Below the pieces are notes generated by a model that searched no databases, was not told the origin of the DNA, and saw only the letters and a program-made list of their open reading frames with translations. From Bifidobacterium breve (GTDB lineage: Bacteria; Bacteroidota; Bacteroidia; Flavobacteriales; Flavobacteriaceae): DNA of 35,366 nt. A program made the translations under genes and the position numbers. The stretch spans positions 1 through 35,366 of the forward strand of contig CALPUN020000003.1 of assembly GCA_943326765.2 (NCBI GenBank), given 5' to 3'. Positions 23,846-31,342 of this stretch are shown in pieces; position 1 is the stretch's first letter; each line of letters begins with the position of its first letter.

Positions 23846-24559
23846 ATGCAAGTCAAAACCAAAGCCATCGTCATTTCGTCATTAAAATACCAAGAGAAAA
23901 GCTTGATTGTAAAATGCTTTACGTTGTCCGACGGTTTAAAATCGTATTTCGTTCGCGATGCTTTTTCGGGTCGCAAATCCAATCAAAAGATTGCCTATTT
24001 TCAACCCTTGACGATTCTCGAAATTGAAGCCGTGCACAAAAATAAAGGCACTTTAGAAAGTTTCAAAGAAATAAAAATCGCAACACCCTTCCAAACGATT
24101 CATTCCGATGTGATTAAAAGCACCATCGTCATGTTTGTCTCCGAAATCTTGCACCATTCCATTCAAGAAGAAGAAAAAAACGAAGCGCTTTTTGCCTTTC
24201 TAGAAACCGCTTTAGATTGGTTAGATCATCACGAGGAAACGGTCAATTTTCATTTAATTTTGCTGCTTGAAATCACCAAACACCTCGGGTTTTATCCCGA
24301 TATTTCGGAGGCGAACTTTCATTATTTTGAAATGTCAGAAGGCGTTTTTACACCGTTACAGTCCATTAGCGCGCTCACGGAACACGAAACCCAGCTTTTC
24401 AAAAAACTCCTCGATTTAGACTTCACCAATACCCAAAAAATCTTTCATGTCATTGAACGGCAGTTGCTCCTTAAAATCCTTATCGAATACTACAGCATTC
24501 ATTTGGATGGCTTTAAAAAACCAAAATCATTGGAGGTTTTAAAAGAAGTTTTCTCTTAA
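23846..24559 (+). CDS. recO: DNA repair protein RecO
   Basis: RecO helps load RecA onto SSB-coated single strands in the RecFOR pathway. The 237-aa protein begins MQVKTKAIVISSLKYQEKSLIVKCFT, an OB-fold start typical of RecO. The N-terminal domain (about 1-80) contains LKSYFVRDAFSGRKSNQKIAYFQPL. The rest is helical, with HHSIQEEEKNEALFAFLETALDWLD and LGFYPDISEANFHYFEMSEG, where many RecO proteins have a zinc-binding cysteine cluster. No such cluster is visible here. The start codon is directly preceded by the heptad array. Element C begins 5 bases after the stop. Confidence 0.93.
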   Translation: MQVKTKAIVISSLKYQEKSLIVKCFTLSDGLKSYFVRDAFSGRKSNQKIAYFQPLTILEIEAVHKNKGTLESFKEIKIATPFQTIHSDVIKSTIVMFVSEILHHSIQEEEKNEALFAFLETALDWLDHHEETVNFHLILLLEITKHLGFYPDISEANFHYFEMSEGVFTPLQSISALTEHETQLFKKLLDLDFTNTQKIFHVIERQLLLKILIEYYSIHLDGFKKPKSLEVLKEVFS

Positions 24560-24564
24560 AATTA

Positions 24565-24687
24565 GGGCGTGACCGCGCCGAAAAGGCGGGTCGGGTTTTT
24601 CGTTCCCAATCTTTTGCGCCACCCATTCAAAAGGGATGGAAAAAATAAGCCCAAGCGCAAAAGGATTTCCACTGCAACCCCTCACGC
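24565..24687 (+). repeat. Intergenic structured repeat, element C (divergent subfamily)
   Basis: Nested pairing is visible: an outer GCGTGA/TCACGC (24567-24572 with 24682-24687), a small CGCC-GAAAA-GGCG hairpin (24576-24588), GGGTT/AACCC (24593-24597 with 24676-24680), and a 9-bp CTTTTGCGC/GCGCAAAAG stem (24611-24619 with 24655-24663). A variable inner arm can pair CCATTC with GGATGG. The AATCTTTT...AAAAGGAT clamp and the following TCCACTGCAA resemble the core of elements A, B and D, but the outer flanks differ. Confidence 0.72.
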
Positions 24688-24715
24688 AAATTCTACCAGC
24701 AATTCGCGTTTTAAG

Positions 24716-24745
24716 GCCTTGTCACACCGAGCGCCGTCGAGAGGC
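24716..24745 (+). repeat. Short GAGCG...GTCGA repeat-like hairpin
   Basis: GCCTT (24716-24720) can pair with GAGGC (24741-24745), enclosing a CACCGAGCG-CCGTCGA core. I recall short elements with a CxCACxxTGAGCGxAGTCGA core being dispersed in Bacteroidota genomes; that is unverified here, and only one copy is in the window. Confidence 0.4.
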
Positions 24746-24876
24746 TAACTATTTTCAATCCATCCCAAAATCCTAGCTATAAACGAAACAAGTACCCCCG
24801 TAAAAACTTGGCACTCATGCCCTATAACTCATAACAATTTATTACTTTCGCAACTCGATTTTTAGAAAAGGATATT

Positions 24877-27800
24877 ATGAGCACAAAATTTACAGAATAC
24901 AAGGGACTCGACTTGCCTAAAGTTGCTTCCGAAGTTCTTGATTTTTGGAAAAAAGAAAACATCTTCGAAAAAAGCATCACCTCGCGCGAAGGCCAACCGC
25001 CATTTGTGTTTTTTGAAGGACCACCTTCGGCGAACGGTTTGCCTGGAATTCACCACGTGATGGCACGCGCCATTAAAGATATATTTTGCCGCTATAAAAC
25101 TCAAAAAGGATTTCAAGTCAAACGCAAAGCAGGTTGGGATACACACGGTTTGCCAGTAGAATTAGGCACTGAAAAAGAATTAGGAATTACCAAAGAAGAT
25201 ATTGGAAAGAAAATTTCCATCGAAGAATACAATGAAGCCTGTAAAAAAACAGTCATGCGCTACACCGATGTGTGGAACGATTTGACCGAAAAAATGGGCT
25301 ACTGGGTCGATATGGAAAACCCATATGTAACCTACAAACCCAAATACATGGAAAGTGTTTGGTGGCTTTTAAAACAAATCTACAACAAGGATTTGATGTA
25401 CAAAGGGTACACCATTCAACCCTATTCTCCGAAAGCAGGAACAGGGTTAAGCTCTCACGAAGTAAACCAACCCGGAAGTTACCGCGATGTCACAGATACA
25501 ACGGTTGTGGCGCAATTTAAAGCAAAGCCGGAATCACTTCCCGATTTCTTGACAAGACATGGTGAAATTTATATTCTTGCGTGGACAACCACACCGTGGA
25601 CGTTGCCATCGAATACCGCATTAACCGTTGGTCCGAAAATCGATTATGTTCTAGTGCATACTTTCAATCAATATACTTTTCAACCAACGAAAGTGGTATT
25701 GGCTAAGAACTTAGTCGGGAAGCAATTTGGAAAAACATTTTTTGAAAGCACCGAACCGAGCGATTTTGAAAATTTCAAAGAAGGCGATAAAAAAATCCCG
25801 TATCAAATCTTGACAGAATGCAAAGGGACTGATTTAGTCGGGATTCGCTACGAACAACTCTTACCATTTGCGCTTCCGTATCAAAATCCAGAAAATGCTT
25901 TTCGGGTAATTTTGGGAGATTTTGTCACAACAGAAGACGGAACCGGAATCGTACACACGGCGCCAACGTTTGGCGCAGATGATGCCAAAGTAGCCAAAGA
26001 AGCCATTCCAGAAGTACCGCCAATGTTGGTTTTAGATGAAAACGGAACGCCAGTGCCGCTAGTCAATTTACAAGGGAAATTCACGGCGCACCTGGGCGAG
26101 TATGCGGGTAAATATGTAAAAAACGAATATTATACAGACAATGATGCTCCAGAACGTTCGATCGATGTTGAATTAGCCATCCGCCTCAAAGAAGAAAACA
26201 AAGCGTTCAAAGTTGAAAAATACATACACAGTTACCCACATTGCTGGAGAACCGACACTCCCATTTTATATTATCCACTCGATTCATGGTTCATCAAAGT
26301 AACCGAAATCCGAGACCGAATGTTCGACCTGAACGAAACCATCAACTGGAAGCCCAAAGCAACTGGTGAAGGACGTTTCGGAAATTGGCTGAAAAATGCC
26401 AATGATTGGAATTTATCTCGTTCAAGATATTGGGGAATTCCATTGCCCATCTGGAGAACCGAAGACGGAACGGAAGAAATTCTAATTGGTTCTGTGGAAG
26501 AATTATACAACGAAATTGAAAAAGCTATCGCGGCAGGTTTCCAAAAGGCAAATCCGTTTCAAGGATTTCAAGTTGGAAATATGAGCGAAGAAAACTACGA
26601 TTTAGTCGATTTGCATAAAAATGTAGTCGACGAAATCACGCTGGTTTCCGCTTCTGGAAAAGAAATGAAACGCGAATCCGATTTGATAGATGTTTGGTTC
26701 GATTCAGGTGCCATGCCTTATGCACAATGGCATTATCCGTTTGAAAATAAAGATAAAATTGACGAGAATAAAGATTTTCCTGCCGATTTCATTGCCGAAG
26801 GTGTCGATCAAACGCGAGGTTGGTTTTATACTTTGCACGCCATCGGAACCTTAGTGTTCGATAAAATTGCCTATAAAAACGTGGTGTCTAACGGATTGGT
26901 TTTAGATAAAAACGGTCAGAAAATGTCCAAACGGTTGGGCAATGCTGTAGATCCGTTTACGACCTTGTCAGAATACGGTCCAGATGCGACTCGTTGGTAC
27001 ATGATTTCCAATGCGAATCCCTGGGACAACTTAAAATTTGATATGGAAGGCATCGCTGAGGTGCGTCGAAAATTCTTTGGAACACTATACAATACCTATT
27101 CGTTCTTTGCTTTGTATGCCAACATCGACCAGTTTAAATACGAAGAAGCCGAAGTGCCTTTGAACGAAAGACCGGAAATTGATCGTTGGATTATCTCCGA
27201 ATTGAATACGTTGGTTAAAGAGGTAGATGGGTTTTACGCCGATTACGAACCTACCAAAGCAGCGCGAGCGATAGCTGATTTTGTTCAAGAAAACTTAAGC
27301 AATTGGTACGTGCGTTTGTGTCGCCGTCGCTTCTGGAAAGGCGATTATGCACAAGATAAAATTGCAGCTTATCAAACGCTTTATACTTGTTTAATAACGA
27401 TTAGTAAATTGGGCGCGCCGATCGCTCCATTCTTTATGGACAAGCTTTACCGCGATTTAACTCAAGCCACTTCGTTAGAAAAATGGGACAGCGTGCATTT
27501 GGCAGATTTCCCTAAATTCGTTGAAAACTTTGTTGATAAATCATTAGAGAGCAAAATGCAGAAAGCACAAACCATTTCTTCATTAGTGTTGTCGCTTAGA
27601 AAAAAGGAAATGATCAAAGTGCGTCAACCACTGCAAAAGATAATGATACCAATACTTGACGACCATCAACGCCTTGAAATTGAGGCTATTTCCGACCTTA
27701 TCAAAGCCGAAGTGAATGTTAAAGAAATTGAACTTTTAGACGATGCCTCCGGTATTTTGGTGAAACAAATAAAACCCAATTTCAAGACTTTAGGACCTCG

Positions 27801-28278
27801 ATTCGGAAAAGACATGGGGTTGATTTCCAAACAGATACAAGCCTTCACGCCAGAACAAATCAACCAATTGGATACGTTAGGGGAACTGAATATTGAAATC
27901 TCAGGAAATACTATAACTTTATCACAAGCAGACGTGGAGATTTCCTCGCAAGATATTGAAGGTTGGTTAGTTGCCAATGCTAACGGAATCACAGTAGCGT
28001 TGGATATTTCCATCTCCGAAGAATTAAAAGAAGAAGGCATCGCCAGAGAATTGGTCAACCGAATTCAAAACATCCGAAAAGATTCAGGTTTTGAAGTGAC
28101 CGATAAAATAAAAGTGTCGTTACAAAAAAATGCCGATTTAGAGAAAGCCGTTAAAGCCAACGAAACCTATATCAAATCGGAAACCCTAACGGAAACTTTA
28201 GTCTTTGTAGACACAATTAACAACGGATTTGAAATAGAATTCGACGAAATAAAAACAAGAATACTAATAACAAAATAA
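24877..28278 (+). CDS. ileS: Isoleucine--tRNA ligase
   Basis: IleS charges tRNA-Ile and edits misactivated valine. At 1133 aa it is the long form common in Bacteroidota, compared with about 940 aa in E. coli. The class I HIGH-type motif is GIHH (57-60) within GPPSANGLPGIHHVMARA, and the KMSKS-type motif is KMSKR (682-686) in KNGQKMSKRLGN. Between them are the editing domain (about 190-420), with LAWTTTPWTLPSNTAL and EDGTGIVHTAPTFGADD, and the VDLHKNVVDEI and DLIDVWFDSGAMPYAQWHYP segments. The long C-terminal extension ends with an RNA-binding region (ARELVNRIQNIRKDSGFEVTD). The DksA-like gene follows after 7 bases and is likely cotranscribed. Confidence 0.97.
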   Translation: MSTKFTEYKGLDLPKVASEVLDFWKKENIFEKSITSREGQPPFVFFEGPPSANGLPGIHHVMARAIKDIFCRYKTQKGFQVKRKAGWDTHGLPVELGTEKELGITKEDIGKKISIEEYNEACKKTVMRYTDVWNDLTEKMGYWVDMENPYVTYKPKYMESVWWLLKQIYNKDLMYKGYTIQPYSPKAGTGLSSHEVNQPGSYRDVTDTTVVAQFKAKPESLPDFLTRHGEIYILAWTTTPWTLPSNTALTVGPKIDYVLVHTFNQYTFQPTKVVLAKNLVGKQFGKTFFESTEPSDFENFKEGDKKIPYQILTECKGTDLVGIRYEQLLPFALPYQNPENAFRVILGDFVTTEDGTGIVHTAPTFGADDAKVAKEAIPEVPPMLVLDENGTPVPLVNLQGKFTAHLGEYAGKYVKNEYYTDNDAPERSIDVELAIRLKEENKAFKVEKYIHSYPHCWRTDTPILYYPLDSWFIKVTEIRDRMFDLNETINWKPKATGEGRFGNWLKNANDWNLSRSRYWGIPLPIWRTEDGTEEILIGSVEELYNEIEKAIAAGFQKANPFQGFQVGNMSEENYDLVDLHKNVVDEITLVSASGKEMKRESDLIDVWFDSGAMPYAQWHYPFENKDKIDENKDFPADFIAEGVDQTRGWFYTLHAIGTLVFDKIAYKNVVSNGLVLDKNGQKMSKRLGNAVDPFTTLSEYGPDATRWYMISNANPWDNLKFDMEGIAEVRRKFFGTLYNTYSFFALYANIDQFKYEEAEVPLNERPEIDRWIISELNTLVKEVDGFYADYEPTKAARAIADFVQENLSNWYVRLCRRRFWKGDYAQDKIAAYQTLYTCLITISKLGAPIAPFFMDKLYRDLTQATSLEKWDSVHLADFPKFVENFVDKSLESKMQKAQTISSLVLSLRKKEMIKVRQPLQKIMIPILDDHQRLEIEAISDLIKAEVNVKEIELLDDASGILVKQIKPNFKTLGPRFGKDMGLISKQIQAFTPEQINQLDTLGELNIEISGNTITLSQADVEISSQDIEGWLVANANGITVALDISISEELKEEGIARELVNRIQNIRKDSGFEVTDKIKVSLQKNADLEKAVKANETYIKSETLTETLVFVDTINNGFEIEFDEIKTRILITK

Positions 28279-28285
28279 GAAGAAC

Positions 28286-28666
28286 ATGGTAGATGAAATT
28301 GCAAGATACTCGGATGCTGACTTAGCGGAGTTCAAAGAATTAATCCTGAAAAAAATTAACAAAGCACAATCTGATTTAGATTTAATCAAAAGTGCCTATA
28401 TGAATGACTTAAACAACGGAACGGATGACACCTCCCCCACCTTCAAAGCCTTTGAGGAAGGAAGTGAAACTATGTCAAAAGAAGCCAACTCCCAATTGGC
28501 TATCCGTCAAGAAAAATTCATTCGCGACTTAAAAAATGCATTGTTCCGTGTTGAAAACAAAACCTATGGCGTTTGCAAAGTCACGGGAAAACTAATCAGC
28601 AAAGAACGCTTAATGATTGTGCCTCACGCCACTATGAGTATTGAAGCAAAAAACATGCAACGTTAA
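28286..28666 (+). CDS. DksA/TraR-like protein with degenerate zinc finger
   Basis: The 126-aa protein has an N-terminal coiled coil (about 1-90) and the C-terminal TraR/DksA region YGVCKVTGKLISKERLMIVPHATMSIEAKN. The four zinc-ligand positions, set by the C-x2-C-x17-C-x2-C spacing, are occupied by C97, T100, S118 and A121. Only one cysteine remains, so zinc binding is unlikely. DksA-type proteins insert a coiled coil into the RNA polymerase secondary channel and modulate rRNA and amino-acid promoters, often with ppGpp. An acidic cluster at the coiled-coil tip (around NNGTDDTSP) may correspond to the DksA tip, but this is inference. I recall similar Cys-poor homologues in Bacteroidota. It lies between ileS and lspA and is followed by a good terminator. 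Confidence 0.88.
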   Translation: MVDEIARYSDADLAEFKELILKKINKAQSDLDLIKSAYMNDLNNGTDDTSPTFKAFEEGSETMSKEANSQLAIRQEKFIRDLKNALFRVENKTYGVCKVTGKLISKERLMIVPHATMSIEAKNMQR

Positions 28667-28687
28667 GTAAGAATTAATACAATAATT

Positions 28688-28713
28688 AACGCTCCACTAG
28701 GAGCGTTTTTTTT
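28688..28713 (+). terminator. Intrinsic terminator after the dksA-like gene
   Basis: AACGCTCC (28688-28695) pairs with GGAGCGTT (28700-28707) across a 4-nt loop, followed by a run of T ending at 28713. It would end the ileS-dksA-like transcript. Confidence 0.88.
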
Positions 28714-28725
28714 AGAAAATAATAG

Positions 28726-28733
28726 TATTTTTG
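28726..28733 (+). promoter_or_regulatory. Bacteroidota -7 box for lspA
   Basis: The sequence TATTTTTG matches TAnnTTTG and lies 19 bases before the ATG at 28753, just after the terminator. The upstream T-run of the terminator lies near the -33 position. Confidence 0.55.
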
Positions 28734-28752
28734 GCCCATTAAAAAAATAAAA

Positions 28753-29352
28753 ATGTCCTTACGAAAAGCATACCTCTTAATTTTCATTATTTTACTGGTA
28801 GACCAACTGACTAAAATTTACATCAAGACCAATTTTGTCCTAGGTGAAGAAGTGAGTGTTTTTGGATGGTTCAAAATTCTCTTTATTGAGAACGAAGGGA
28901 TGGCTTGGGGAACCGAAATTCCTGGAGCTTACGGCAAATTATTTCTAACGCTATTCCGTTTGGTTGCCGTAACGGCTATTGGCTATTGGCTATGGGATTC
29001 GGTGCATAAAAACAGCTCTAACTATTTAGTGGTTGCGATTGCCTTAATCTTGGCAGGCGCTTTCGGAAACATCATCGATTCAGTCTTCTACGGCATCTTT
29101 TTCGACGATAGCCACCAACATTTGGCCACCCTTTTCTCCGACAAACCATACGGAAAAGTATTCCACGGAAAAGTAGTCGACATGCTTTATTTTCCGATCT
29201 ATGAAGGTTATTTCCCGAATTGGCTTCCGGTTTGGGGCGGTAAAGATTTCAAATTCTTCAACGCTATTTTCAACATTGCCGATATGGCGATTTCTACAGG
29301 AGTCGGCATTCTAATTGTCTTCAATAAAAAAGCGTTCCACAAACCAGCTTAA
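28753..29352 (+). CDS. lspA: Lipoprotein signal peptidase (signal peptidase II)
   Basis: LspA cleaves the signal peptide of diacylated prolipoproteins in the inner membrane. The 199-aa protein has four membrane helices and the family motifs LLVDQLTKIYIK, IENEGMAWG, GAFGNIIDSVFYG, VVDMLYFP and FNIADMAISTGV. The catalytic aspartate pair corresponds to D143 (VVDM) and D177 (NIAD). The protein is about 35 residues longer than E. coli LspA. The extra length lies mainly between GNIID and VVDM (DDSHQHLATLFSDKPYGK), an insertion I associate with Bacteroidota LspA. Element B begins 6 bases after the stop. Confidence 0.95.
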   Translation: MSLRKAYLLIFIILLVDQLTKIYIKTNFVLGEEVSVFGWFKILFIENEGMAWGTEIPGAYGKLFLTLFRLVAVTAIGYWLWDSVHKNSSNYLVVAIALILAGAFGNIIDSVFYGIFFDDSHQHLATLFSDKPYGKVFHGKVVDMLYFPIYEGYFPNWLPVWGGKDFKFFNAIFNIADMAISTGVGILIVFNKKAFHKPA

Positions 29353-29358
29353 TTTTTA

Positions 29359-29438
29359 GGAGCTTTTTCCCGCTATCCACTTTATCTTTTGCTGGCTAAA
29401 GAAGCCAGCAAAAGGATGCCGTTGCTATCGGGGCTAGG
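29359..29438 (+). repeat. Intergenic structured repeat, element B
   Basis: A 12-bp perfect stem CTTTTGCTGGCT/AGCCAGCAAAAG (29386-29397 with 29403-29414, loop of 5) sits inside conserved arms beginning GGAGCTTTTTCCCGCTATCC and ending GGATGCC...CTATCGGGGCTA. The outer stem pairs AGC (29361-29363) plus CCCG (29369-29372) with CGGG (29429-29432) plus GCT (29433-29435). It nearly fills the 88-base gap between the convergent stops of lspA and the cyclo-ligase gene. There is no T-tract. Confidence 0.8.
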
Positions 29439-29440
29439 AT

Positions 29441-30004
29441 TTAGAACTCGTAAATACGTTTGGGAGTAACACAATAATCCAACTTAATATCGCTTTCAAA
29501 AACATCCTCGATGCCGACTTCTGCTTCAAAGAAGGACAATCCAATTTTGAGGGTTTCGGGTCGGCATTCCGATAAAAACTGATCGTAAATTCCTTTGCCA
29601 TATCCCACGCGATGCCCTTGTTGGTCAAATGCCAGCAGCGGTACAAATACCACATCAATTTTAGAAACAGGAACTTCCAAACCGTCTACTGGTTCTGGAA
29701 TGGAATAAGAATTATTTTTAATTTTAGTGTTGTCGGTCAGCAAATAATGCGTCATTTTTCGCGTAGCAAAATCACTTTTCGAAAGCACGACTTCTTTGTC
29801 TTTGCCCGCTAACAGGTGCAAAAGGAATTCTGTATCCACTTCTTTTTGTGACTGAATCGGAAGAAACACATGAAAATAGGTTTTCTCCCATATAGGAAGT
29901 GTCAGCACCGCATTGGCAATAGCCAAACTACTTTCTTCCAAATCAGTTTCGGAAAGTTGCTGCCGCAATTCTTTGTATTGATGTCTTAATTCGGTTTTAA
30001 GCAT
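29441..30004 (-). CDS. 5-formyltetrahydrofolate cyclo-ligase
   Basis: The enzyme converts 5-formyl-THF to 5,10-methenyl-THF with ATP, returning folate to the one-carbon pool. The 187-aa protein begins MLKTELRHQYKELRQQLS, with the conserved basic N-terminus. It carries VPLLAFDQQGHRVGYGKGIYDQFL, the signature of the family near residues 125-150 (GxGxGxYD). The C-terminus CVTPKRIYEF is typical. The first 19 bases overlap the end of the PLP decarboxylase gene on the same strand, implying coupled translation. Confidence 0.93.
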   Translation of the reverse strand: MLKTELRHQYKELRQQLSETDLEESSLAIANAVLTLPIWEKTYFHVFLPIQSQKEVDTEFLLHLLAGKDKEVVLSKSDFATRKMTHYLLTDNTKIKNNSYSIPEPVDGLEVPVSKIDVVFVPLLAFDQQGHRVGYGKGIYDQFLSECRPETLKIGLSFFEAEVGIEDVFESDIKLDYCVTPKRIYEF

Positions 30005-31236
30005 AGTAGCGACTGTTTCAAATCGGCTATAAAAGTAGTTAAATGCGACACTTCTACGTGATGCATCACCACAATTTTATACCAATGGTTGTCGCCGTGA
30101 TGGTTTTCTGGAACCAAGTGGTATTTTGCAGCAAGCGTTTTCGGAATGCTTTCGGCGGCTATAGTAACAATATTCATAAAAGGCTCCCGAAAATACGACA
30201 CGTTAAGTTTGTCCAATTCATTGCATAAAAATTGAGTGCGCATTTGCAAGATGCTTACTTTTTCAAACCAACCATACGGTCCGTAAGTAAACAAAATCAT
30301 CCAAACGGCAACGGCATTGGCTCCAGATCGACTGCCGCACAGTGTTAAATCCATCCCTTCTACATAAGCGGCTTCACGGGTTAGTACGTTTTCGATTAAT
30401 CCTTTTCGGCAAATAAAAACACCCGTGCCGTAGGGCGCTTGCAACATTTTGTGTGCGTCAATGGTAATCGAACTAATCTTCGGATTTTCAAAAGTAATGT
30501 CCGATTGTTCGTTGCTAAACGGATACACAAAACCACCGTAAGCACCGTCAATATGGAGTTTGTATTCTAGATTCTGTTTTTCTAAAGCGGAGGTATAGTC
30601 CAAAGGATCATCAACCGAACCAAACATCGTGGTTCCCATATTGGCAACGACGATAAAGTATTTTTTGCCTTGTTGTTTGGCTTCGAGCACTAACGATTCT
30701 AAAGCTATTTTGTTCAGCCTTCGATTCTCAAAAGCAACGGGGACCTTAATCCAATCCAATTGCAACACATTAGCGCCTTTCGGAATCGAATAATGCGTGT
30801 CTTCGGAGGCTAGTATTACAATTTCCTGCAATGAAGCGCCTTTTTGGTATTGAAAGTAATTGCGGTACATCCACAAAGCTTGTATGTTGGCTTCGGTTCC
30901 GCCTGGTGAAATATACCCGTCGAAGGAATCGGGTTTTGCTTTAAAAACATCGACCGCCAAGACATTCAACACTTCTTTTTCAATTTCTTGAGTGCCGCTA
31001 AAAATATTTTCAGAATCGCCTAAAGTATGACAGCCAATATGGTTCGGATTAGCAACAAAGGTTAACAATGTGGGCGCTTCTTTCAAAAAGGGTGCGTCAT
31101 CATAAAACACTTTTCCATCTAATTTTGACGCTGGATAGCCTAAAGAAATGTCTTTCGAGAAATTGATATTTTCCGATAGAGCTTCTTGAATCCTATTTTT
31201 TCGTTCTTCTTGCGATATTTTTTTCCAATACAACAT
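29986..31236 (-). CDS. PLP-dependent group II decarboxylase
   Basis: A 416-aa fold-type I PLP enzyme of the glutamate/histidine/aromatic amino-acid decarboxylase group. It has GYISPGGTEANIQALWMYR (107-125), H148 in EDTHYSIPKGA stacking on PLP, D230 in HIDGAYGGF and the Schiff-base lysine K263 in ITIDAHKMLQAPYGTG. The RSGANAVAVWM motif is present. The size and motifs fit the shorter, histidine-decarboxylase-like branch, so an amine could be made, but the substrate is undetermined. It is the first gene of a two-gene unit with the cyclo-ligase, overlapping it by 19 bases, with a -7 box at 31253-31260. Confidence 0.88.
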   Translation of the reverse strand: MLYWKKISQEERKNRIQEALSENINFSKDISLGYPASKLDGKVFYDDAPFLKEAPTLLTFVANPNHIGCHTLGDSENIFSGTQEIEKEVLNVLAVDVFKAKPDSFDGYISPGGTEANIQALWMYRNYFQYQKGASLQEIVILASEDTHYSIPKGANVLQLDWIKVPVAFENRRLNKIALESLVLEAKQQGKKYFIVVANMGTTMFGSVDDPLDYTSALEKQNLEYKLHIDGAYGGFVYPFSNEQSDITFENPKISSITIDAHKMLQAPYGTGVFICRKGLIENVLTREAAYVEGMDLTLCGSRSGANAVAVWMILFTYGPYGWFEKVSILQMRTQFLCNELDKLNVSYFREPFMNIVTIAAESIPKTLAAKYHLVPENHHGDNHWYKIVVMHHVEVSHLTTFIADLKQSLLCLKPN

Positions 31237-31252
31237 GAGTGTAAATTTTTCT

Positions 31253-31260
31253 CAAAACTA
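31253..31260 (-). promoter_or_regulatory. Bacteroidota -7 box for the decarboxylase gene
   Basis: On the minus strand it reads TAGTTTTG, a TAnnTTTG match 16 bases upstream of the ATG at 31236. A TTTG (plus-strand 31277-31280) lies 16 bases further upstream, slightly closer than ideal. Confidence 0.55.
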
Positions 31261-31330
31261 AGGCGTTCCTTTCAAACAAAACATGATAATTGTTAGGTGT
31301 ACGGACTCTTGTATTTTGAAACATTTAAAG

Positions 31331-31338
31331 TAACTTTG
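31331..31338 (+). promoter_or_regulatory. Bacteroidota -7 box for uvrC
   Basis: TAACTTTG is a perfect TAnnTTTG match. A TTG at 31309-31311 sits 19 bases upstream, the expected -33 spacing. The uvrC ATG begins only 4 bases after the box, so the transcript would be leaderless or nearly so. Confidence 0.7.
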
Positions 31339-31342
31339 TGGT

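Larger units (their letters stand above)
24560..24876. other. 317-base intergenic region between recO and ileS
   Basis: No credible gene is present. The region holds element C (24565-24687), a second short repeat-like hairpin (24716-24745), and an AT-rich stretch before ileS. Near 24843-24850 the sequence TACTTTCG is one mismatch from the -7 consensus and could serve ileS. Confidence 0.7.
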
